Source of the DNA: Gambelia wislizenii
Taxonomy: Eukaryota; Chordata; Lepidosauria; Squamata; Crotaphytidae
DNA length: 64,000 nt
NCBI GenBank assembly: GCA_030847615.1
Contig: JAUMIR010000003.1
Location: forward strand, 31,370,501-31,434,500
Direction of reading: 5' to 3'
Position 1 is the first letter of the stretch. Each line of letters opens with the position of its first letter. Shown here piece by piece: positions 56,454 through 64,000 of this stretch. A program made the translations under genes and the position numbers. The notes under the pieces were generated by a model that saw only the letters and a list, made by a program, of their open reading frames with translations, did not search any database and had not been told where the DNA came from.

Positions 56454-56935
56454 ACTCCATGCATCTGAGGAAGTAGACCAAAGACTTTATCACACTACCT
56501 GCCAAAAGCCCATTCTTTTGCCGGCATAACTTTTCCATTTTTATGCTGGCAAAAGAACTCCCAATGCTGACTTTACCTTGCCTCCCCTCCAAAGGCTTCC
56601 CACCAATGGAAGAGGAAGTGAATGGAGCACTGTTCACTTCTTCCTTCAAAATCCCACAGATTCTCTCAAGAAGATGCTTGTGCAGGAAATTTAAAAAAAC
56701 AAAAAACAAAGTACGGGTTTTGGCCAGTACATAAACATGAAAGGGTGATGTCAGATATGTGTAATCTTTCATGTTTATGTGATGTCATTATGATGTCATA
56801 TTTAGGGCATCTGATCAAAATCCAAAGTCTATGGAAGCTTATGCTACAACTTCTTTCTCTCAGCTAGCCTTAAAGGTGCTACAAGATCCCCTTGCTTGCT
56901 GATAATGCAGACTAACACAGCTATGTCTTTGAATT
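56454..56935. mobile_element. Interspersed repeat interrupted by a TTTATCAGATG-family MITE (copy 4)
   Basis: The host repeat reads 'gcatctgaggaagtagacc' then, past the MITE, 'aaagtctatggaagcttatg', 'cttaaaggtgctacaagatc' and 'cagactaacacagctatgtc'. The MITE occupies about 56482-56820 with ends 'actttatcacac' and 'gcatctgatcaaaat', and 'CCAAAG' lies directly outside both ends. The MITE interior shares 'gttcacttcttcc' and 'aagaagatgcttgtgcagg' with the copies at 1.2 and 45.1 kb. Confidence 0.65.
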
Positions 56936-57017
56936 TTATTCCTGTATAAGTAAAGACTGGAATACCTAAAACAATGAGCTGATAATTCAAAAGCAATAGT
57001 ATATTTACCTCTTAGCA

Positions 57018-57448
57018 GTTCCTTCAAAGGGAGGTGTGTTGTCTCTCTGGGGCAAAGATCTGTGATGTGATGGAGAGGCTGACAAGACTCATCAAGCCTA
57101 CGGATCATTACCCCTTCCTTTTGGTCCATATGGGAACCAATGATACTGCAAGGCACAGCTTTCCGAAGATCAGAAGAGATTATGAGGCTCTGGGGAGGAA
57201 GCTGAAAGGTTGTCATCTCCTCAATTCTGCCAGTTGAAGGGCATGGTCCAAGAAGGGAGAGGAAAATAGCTGACGTAAACAACTGGCTCCGTAGATGGTG
57301 TCCCCAAGAACGATTTGGATTCTTGGATCATGGGCTGCGCTTCCATGAGAGGGGACTTCTGGCAAGAGATGGAGTACATCTCACAACAGTTGGAAGAAAC
57401 ATTTTTGCCTACAGTCTGAAGAATTTGATCAGGAGGGCTTTAAACTGA
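57018..57448 (+). pseudogene. CR1 ORF1 C-terminus, SGNH/esterase domain
   Basis: 'YPFLLVHMGTNDTARHSFPK' (57109-57168) is the V-x-H-x-G-x-N-D block (block III) of SGNH hydrolases. Then 'RRDYEALGRKLKG'. After a frameshift near 57230 come 'FGFLDHGLRFHERGLLARDG' and 'GVHLTTVGRNIFAYSL', with the D-x-V-H catalytic pair, ending in a stop at 57446-57448. The start is lost to truncation. Esterase activity is known for some CR1 ORF1 proteins; its role in transposition is unclear. Confidence 0.82.
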
Positions 57449-57533
57449 ATCATATGGGGGAGGAGATAGTATTCTGGAAGGCAAAAGGGCTGGAGAAAAT
57501 AGTCAAACTGTCATAGAGGGAATAAGACAAACA

Positions 57534-60366
57534 GTGCAAGGTCCCAACAGCGGGAGGCAAAAAAACTTGCACAAGCAGCAAGTAAAGGGAACACATGGTC
57601 TTAGATGTCTCTACACTAATGAACAGAGCATGGGAAATAAGCAAGATGAACTTGAACTCCTCGCACTACAAAACAAATATGATATAATAGGCATTACTGA
57701 AACCTGGTGGGATGAGTTGCATGATTGGAATGTAGGAATAGAGAGGTGTAACCTTCATAAGAGAAACAGGCAAAACAGGAAAGGAGGAGGATTATTATTA
57801 TATGTCAGGGATATTTATACCAGTGAAGAGATCCATGACATCAATTCTGGAAGCCAGGTTGAGAGCATTTGGATAAAAATAAAAGGGGAGGGAAACAACA
57901 GGGATGTTATTGTGGGACTCTACTACAGATCCCCAAAGTGAGGCGGAGGAATTGGATGATGCCTTTCTAGAACAGATGAACACACACGCAGAAAGGAGAG
58001 ATATAGTAGTGATGGGTGACTTCAACTATCCTGATATTTGCTGGCAATCTAACTCAAACAAAACTTCAAAGTCTAGCAAATTCCTTACTTGCCTGGAAGA
58101 CAATTTCATGGTCTAAAAGGTGGAAGAGGCAACAAGAGTATCAGCTATTTTAGATCTGATCCTAACCAACAGAGATGACCTGGTTAATGGGGTGCAAGTG
58201 GTGGGATCCTTAGGTGAGAGTGATCATGTTCTCCTGGAGTTTGTTATACAATGGAAAGGAGAAGCCAGGCATAGTCAGACACCCATTCTTGACTTTAGGA
58301 GAGCCGATTTCAATAAACTCAGGGAAATACTGGGGGTGATCCCATGGTCAGGAATACGAAAACAGAAGAGACCTCAAGATGGATGGGACTTTCTCAAAAG
58401 GGAGATAGTGAAGGCACAATTTCAAACAATACCATTGAGGAAGAAAAATGGGAGGTGTCTCAAGAAACAAGGATGGATGACTAATGAACTTTCAGTGGAG
58501 CTAAGTTTTAAATGGAACATGTATAGGAAATGGAAAAAGGGGGAAATCACCAAAGAAGAATTCAAACAGATAGTGAACACGTGAAGGAGTAAAGTCAGAA
58601 AAGCTAAAGTGCTGAATGAGCTCAGGCTTGCTAGAGAGGTTAAGAACAATAAAAAGGGGTTTTTGGGGGGTATGTCTGCAGCAAAAGGAGGAGGAAAGAA
58701 ATGGTAGGGCCACTACGCAGAGAAGATGGCAAAATCTAGCAGGGCACAGAGAAAAGGCAGAATTACTCAACACCTTCTTTGCCTCAGTGTTTTCAGAAAA
58801 GGAAAAGGGTGACCAACCTGAGGATAATGGAACAGAAGACAAAATAGGGGAAATCCAGCACAGAATAAGCAAAGAGGCAGTGCAGGAATACCTTCTTAAT
58901 CCAAATGAATTTTTATCTCCAGGACCAGATGAACTACATCCAAGGGTATTAAAAGAGCTGGCAAATATAATCTCAGAGCCATTGGCAATAATCTTTGAGA
59001 ACTCCTGGAGAACAGGAGAAGTCCCAGCAGACTGGAGGAGGGCAAACGTTGTCCCCATCTTCAAAAAGGGAAAAAAAGAGGATCCCAACAATTATCGTCC
59101 AGTTAGTCTGACATCAATTCCAGGGAAGATTCTAGAGCAGATCATTAAACAGAGCGTCTGTGAACATTTAGAAGGCAATGCCATAATGACAAAAAGTCAA
59201 TATGGGTTTCAGAGAAACAAGTCATGCCAGACTAATCTGATCTCTTTTTTTGATAAAATGACCAGCTTGGTAGATGAAGGGAATGCTGTGGATATAGCAT
59301 ACCCTGATTTCAGTAAGGCCTTTGACACGGTTTGACAAGTAAGGCCATGACATTCTTGCAAAGAAGCTTGTAAAATGTGGGCTAGACAAGTTAACTGTTA
59401 AATGGATTTGTAATTGGTTGACTGGCCGAACCCAAAGGGTGCTCAGCAGTGGCTCCTCTTCCTCTTGGAAAGATGTGACCAGTGGGGTGCCACAGGGTTC
59501 TGTCCTGGGCCCAGTGCTATTCAACATCTTTATCAATGACTTGGATGATGGAATTAGGGACATACTTATCAAATTTGCAGATGACACCAAATTAAGAGGA
59601 GTAGCTAATACCCTAGAGGACAGGATCAAAATTCAAAATGACCTAGAAAGCTGGGCCAAAGCTAACAAAATGAAATTCAATACAGAGAAATGTAAGGTAC
59701 TGCACTTAGGGCAGAAAAATAAAATGCATAGATATAGGATGGGAGAGTCCTGGCTAAATGAGAGTATGTGCGAAAGGGATCTAGGAGTCCTAGTAGACCA
59801 CAAGTTGAACATGAGTCAACAGTGCGATGCGGCAGCTAAAAAGGCAAATGCGATTTTGGGTTGCATCAATAGAAGTATAGTGTCTAGATCAAGGGAAGTA
59901 ATAGTGCCACTCTATTCTGCCTTGGTCAGACCTCACCTAGAATACTGTGTCCAGTTCGGGCACCACAATTCAAAAAGGATATGGATAAATTGGAGCGTGT
60001 CCAGAGAAGGGTGACTAAAATGGTGAAAGGTCTAGAAACCATGCCTTATGAGGAGAGACTTAGGGAGCTGGGTATGTTTAGCCTGGAAAAAAGACGGTTA
60101 AGAGGCAATATGATATCCTGTTTAAGTATTTGAAGGGGTGTCACATTGAGGATGGATCAGGCTTGTTTTCTGGTGCTCCAGAGACTGGAACATGGAGCAA
60201 TGGGTGCAAGCTCCAGGAACGGAGATTCCACCTCAACATGAGGAGGAACTTTTTGACAGTAAGAGCTGTTCGGCAGTGGAACACACTCCCTCGGAGCGTG
60301 GTGGGGTCTCCTTTCTTGGAGTTGTTTAAACAGAGGCTGGATGGCCATCTGTCAGGGATGCTTTGA
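57534..60366 (+). pseudogene. CR1 ORF2: AP endonuclease-reverse transcriptase, broken
   Basis: Endonuclease pieces: 'DIIGITETWWDELHDW', 'VIVGLYYRSPK', 'IVVMGDFNYPDICWQ', 'SAILDLILTNRDDLV' and 'GESDHVLLEF'. RT: 'NEFLSPGPDELHPRVLKELA', 'VVPIFKKGKKEDPNNYRPVS', 'YGFQRNKSCQTNLISF' and 'YPDFSKAFDTV' (motif A; the frame stops right after, at 59333), then a shifted frame with '[20 protein letters not shown]' (motif B), '[12 protein letters not shown]' (motif C), '[11 protein letters not shown]' and 'YCVQFG'. Frame breaks occur near 57920, 58115, 58582, 58660, 59335-59420 and after 60000. Catalytic aspartates are still present, so decay is moderate. Confidence 0.9.
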
Positions 60367-60462
60367 TTGTGATTTCCTGAGTGGCAGGGGGGTTGGACTG
60401 GATGGCCCTCGGGGTCTCTTCCAACTCTACAATTCTATGATTCTATGATTCTATGAATAAAG

Positions 60463-62924
60463 AGCATTGGCACCAATGGCTATAGAAATAAACTAAAGAT
60501 TTATTATAAGATCTCCGTTACAGGTAGGAAAACTCTCTAAGCATGCTAGGTTAAGTTAAGCTAGAACAAGAAGAAAAGGACTAACTTAGTTTGACTTCTG
60601 GAGCAGCAAGAGAGCAAAAAGGAGGTAGAGAGAAAAGATGGAATCATCCCAGAGAATATCAATCTACAAGAGGTATATCTCAGAGAGGTTAAAATCTTAC
60701 TTTAAAGCAGAGATTAAAAACAGTACAGCACCGTAAAAAATCCTTCTCTCAGCATGAGGAGATTTTAGGTCACTGATATACTCATTCACCCTATCACTGC
60801 TGTTCTCTTTAAGATGCATTTAACTCTTTAAATACTGAGTGTTGTTGCATTTCGAAGACAATCAACAAACAAAGCAAGATAATTAGTAAAATATAGAGGT
60901 GAGAAAAGCTCATATTCGACAAGACTTTTTATACTTCCAGGGAAAACTGCTTCTAAATGAGGAGCTGGTCTTGTCCAATTTGATACTAAATTTATCCAAC
61001 TCTGTTTTGAACACTTACTCTCACCTTGGGTGGTGACACCACAGAATGACACTGTTTCAAAATGCACATGGGTTGCAGAATATAGCTTACCTCAACCTAT
61101 CCTGTATTTGGAATGGGTTCTGCAGATCTGAACTGTTTTCCTTGAAGCACTCTTAGAAGAGACAGAACAGATTGAGTCAGGAGCAATTCAACCATACTGT
61201 AAGCTATGTACAGCCTTCAGGCATGTATTAACACACGGTGTAGAGATATCACAAGATGCAGTGATAATGGTTAATTTGGATGGATGAGGGATCAACTTGG
61301 ATTGGAAGAGGGCATGGAAGATAAGGCCATCTGCATGACCAGAAAGGTGCTATTGCACTTATGTTGTGCTTGTAGATAGCTCCCAGACATCTGGTTGGTG
61401 GCCACTCTGTGGGTAAATTGCTATATTAAACAAACATTTGGTTGGAACGATCAGGGTTCTCATGTACTGCACATCCAGAATGGAAATGTGAACAGTCAAA
61501 GAGAAATGGCCAAATGATACAGAAATATTAACAAGGAAAAATCATTGTTTCATTTGATATCCATTCATTGTCAGTTGTCTGTTTGTTTGTTTTCTTGCTT
61601 GCTTGCTTGATGAATGATTTAATTACTCATAGAGAACAGGGGAAATGCTTAGATAATAACCACTGTTAACTCATTATGTACCAGGAAGCATTATTTCAAA
61701 CTGGCACAAGTGTTGTATTGTTAGAATTTTATCAGTTTTTAAATATAATTTAGCAGCAGTATAAAAATATTTAAGAAAAAACTTAGATAGCTATTTAATT
61801 GGTGTCAGAACAATTGTCAATGCCATTAAAATATATAATAATTAAGAGAGCTGCTAAGCCAATGTTCTATGAGAAACTGAGATTTGTTTCTTTGGTGGAT
61901 TATCCATTCCAGCCTTCTCCAACTTGAAGAAGTTCTGGATTCCTCTAGAAGAAGTTATGGATTCCCATCAGTTGATCTCAGCATGGTCAAAGTTAAGGAA
62001 TGCTGGAAGGTAATCCAAAATATCTAGAAAGCACCAGGCAGAGGAAGGTTGATCCATGCCCTGTAAAAATTAAACAATGAGTTGGATCTAGACCTCATTA
62101 TATTTACTATAGACCCATTCGTTTCAAGAGAACAGAGGCCTAAATCCAATTACCAGACGTAATTAGAGCAAATCCATTTAATGAATTACTGTTGTGTGCC
62201 TTCAATTCATTTCTGACTTATGGTGACCCAAAGGTGCATTACTAGCCCTGACACCCACTTTCCCCTTTTCTCTGGGGGTCCCCTCATAATAATTGACAAT
62301 ATTTAATACTTTGGCCAAACACATGGTCTTCCATGTAGTGCACCCATTAACATAAAACCCAGAAACATGTTGATTAAATCAGGTATGCACTTAAGGAGGG
62401 GCCAAACTTAAATTCAAAAAAAAAATATATATGCTAATTTACAAATCAATTGAAGGCAACATCTTGTCATAGCCCCAGGCTAATCTTATTTTCCAACGCT
62501 GGCACAACAAAAAATTGCCAATGACCCTCTATCCCTATCTCTGAGCAACAGCTTAAAGTATTGTCTTCTACTCAAAATCACATCCCCAGAAGGCAAATAT
62601 TTCCCATAAAAACCCCTTGGAAACTCCACTCAAATGCTCACAGATCCCCTTCCTGAGGACATTCTGTTCATCTGTGCAGCCAGGCTCATCGTTCAACTTC
62701 CTATCACTCCATGCTACACTGTTCTGCCATTCCACATCGGGACCCCACCCTGCTGGTTTCCTCCATGACCTCATCTCTTCAGGAAAGGTGTTGTATCACC
62801 TGCTGGAATTTCCTTTTCTATCCCTCTGTCTCAATCTCTCCCACACTATTTTGCTAGTCTTGTGTGAACACTTGATGCCTAAATGTGTGTGTGAATGTGG
62901 TTATTATTTTTCCTAAAAGGATTA
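60463..62924. other. No gene; short repeat remnants
   Basis: Mostly unassigned AT-rich DNA. 62190-62235 looks like a SINE 5' piece on - ('gtgtgccttcaattcatttctgacttatggtgacc'). 62070-62165 resembles the fold-back repeat near 51.7 kb ('ctatagacccattcgtttcaa'). The 99-codon frame at 62617-62916 shows no domain. Confidence 0.5.
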
Positions 62925-63154
62925 CAGTTGTCCCTTCATATTTGCTGGGGTTTGGTTCCAGGTCCCCCTGTGGATACCAAAATCCATGAATACTCAAGTC
63001 CCATTATATGCAGCGGCATAGCAAAATGGTTTCCCTGATATAAGATGGCAAAATCAAGGTTTGCTTTTTGGATTATTACTTTTTAAAGAATATTTTCAAG
63101 CCGTGAATACTTAAATCCATGAATACCAAATCAGTGGATACGGAGGGACAACTG
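62925..63154 (-). mobile_element. Mariner/Tigger-type MITE
   Basis: 230 bp flanked by TA (62923-62924, 63155-63156). Ends CAGTTGTCCCTTCATATTTG and GGAGGGACAACTG. The interior is the reverse complement of 53403-53634 ('tttggttccaggtccccctg', 'ttttcaagccgtgaatactt'). Confidence 0.82.
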
Positions 63155-63324
63155 TATTGTTATTCTATCTAGTTTATGTCTCCTCCATTAGTACTGGTAT
63201 AGCAGGTTACAAGATCCTGCCATTACCCTGCTCTTGTTTAGCCAAAACAAATAGATTGATTCCCCAGATTAAAGTTGGTATTTTTAAGGTTCCCACAACC
63301 CCAGAGGGATTAGGGGCACAGGTG

Positions 63325-63490
63325 AACCTATCATAGTGTTTTCTTGGCAAGATTTGTTCAGAGGGGTTTTGTCTTTGCCTTCCTCTGAGGCTGAAAGAGT
63401 GTGACTTGTCCAAGGTCAGCCAGTGGGTTTCCACATCTGAGTGGGCATTCAAACCCTTGTTGCCACTGAAACCACACCACACTGAATTAT
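63325..63490 (-). mobile_element. tRNA-type SINE, 3'-shortened
   Basis: 'tgttttcttggcaagatttg', 'gccttcctctgaggctgaaa', 'gtgacttgtccaaggtcagc' and 'gagtgggcattcaaaccctt' (B box) in the order of the 53150 copy. Confidence 0.7.
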
Positions 63491-64000
63491 AAATTGACAT
63501 TTATGTAAATCCTACTAATTTAATTAATCAATTTTTGTTTGGACTAGCAATTGGATATAGGCTGAAAACTGTAACTGACTTAAGTCTTGTTGATTTTGGT
63601 GGGTCTAGTTTAAGTATCATTAATCTGGATTGAATCCAATGACTCTAAATACAATTCTGACATCCTGGCTCACTTGCAATTCGTGTCTATAATTCCACTA
63701 ATATTCAAAATATTTTACCTAGGTTGACATGGCTGATGTTTCCAATTCTAATATGCACAAAGTTTTATAAAGTGACTTAGGTGCAGGAAAAGAATCCACT
63801 GAAACCTGACTTAATTTTTTCGTTACTTTGGTTTTTAAAAATACAAGTCTGAAAACTGTCTTTAATATAGAATTTTAGCTTTTCAACTCCCTTCCCAGGG
63901 AGGCCAGAAGGATCCCCTCCTTGCTGTCCTTACATAGGCAGGCAAACACTTTGTAATAATTGACATCAATCAATAATTAATACAGTAATTAAATGCAATA

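Larger units (their letters stand above)
57018..60462 (+). mobile_element. CR1 LINE, 5'-truncated
   Basis: About 3.45 kb from within ORF1 to the characteristic 3' end: 'tggatggccctcggggtctcttccaactctac' region (60398-60430) followed by three ATTCTATG-type units (60431-60456). CR1 ends in such 8-bp repeats rather than poly-A and usually lacks target duplications; none was found. Both ORFs are broken. Confidence 0.92.

Overview
This window looks like a repeat-dense, gene-free stretch (intergenic or deep intronic) of a vertebrate nuclear genome, most likely a squamate reptile (lizard). The basis is the mix of elements: a near-intact L1, many L2 pieces, CR1 with its ATTCTATG-type tail, a tyrosine-recombinase (DIRS/Ngaro-type) retrotransposon, short SINEs ending in ACA-rich tails, an old MIR-like SINE and several MITE families. 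The species call is inference. I found no host protein-coding exon, rRNA or functional tRNA gene. All long open frames belong to mobile elements, are antisense shadows of them, or are read through simple repeats.

Layout. 1-20 kb: an RTE-like LINE 3' end, MITEs (1.2, 5.4, 8.4, 11.9 kb), a mariner-type MITE swollen by a GC-rich minisatellite (5.9-6.6 kb), L2 fragments (1.9, 4.7, 10-11.3, 16.9 and 18.7-20.4 kb), a Rex1-like LINE fragment (17.4-18.5 kb), a SINE split by a MITE (11.8-12.3 kb) and a MIR-like SINE (15.7 kb). 21.0-30.0 kb: a tyrosine-recombinase retrotransposon on the + strand (leader minisatellite, Gag, RT-RNase H, recombinase, SGNH hydrolase), dead at several catalytic positions. 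Its gag is split by a 3.8-kb APE-type LINE on the - strand with a 12-bp target duplication. 33.6-42.5 kb: an old + strand L2 copy split by a 6.77-kb full-length L1 on the - strand with a perfect 16-bp target duplication. L1 ORF1 is open and ORF2 has one frameshift. A CR1 3' end has also landed in the right-hand L2 half. 42.5-57 kb: L2 3' ends, MITEs, SINEs, two RTE-like LINE 3' ends, a ~410-bp unclassified repeat present as an inverted pair (43.7 and 55.2 kb), and a strong 39-bp-arm hairpin at 56.4 kb. 57.0-60.5 kb: a 5'-truncated CR1 with an esterase-type ORF1 end and a broken ORF2. 60.5-64 kb: mostly unique sequence with a mariner-type MITE and SINE pieces.

The coding parts encode retrotransposition machinery (APE endonuclease, RT, RNase H, tyrosine recombinase, RNA-binding ORF1/Gag). 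Only the L1 is close to intact. The nesting gives relative ages: L2 predates L1, the tyrosine-recombinase element predates the APE LINE, and the SINE predates the MITE. Element boundaries other than those fixed by target duplications or TA-flanked ends are good to about 10-50 bp. Family names come from motifs and tail shapes recalled by eye, with no database search.
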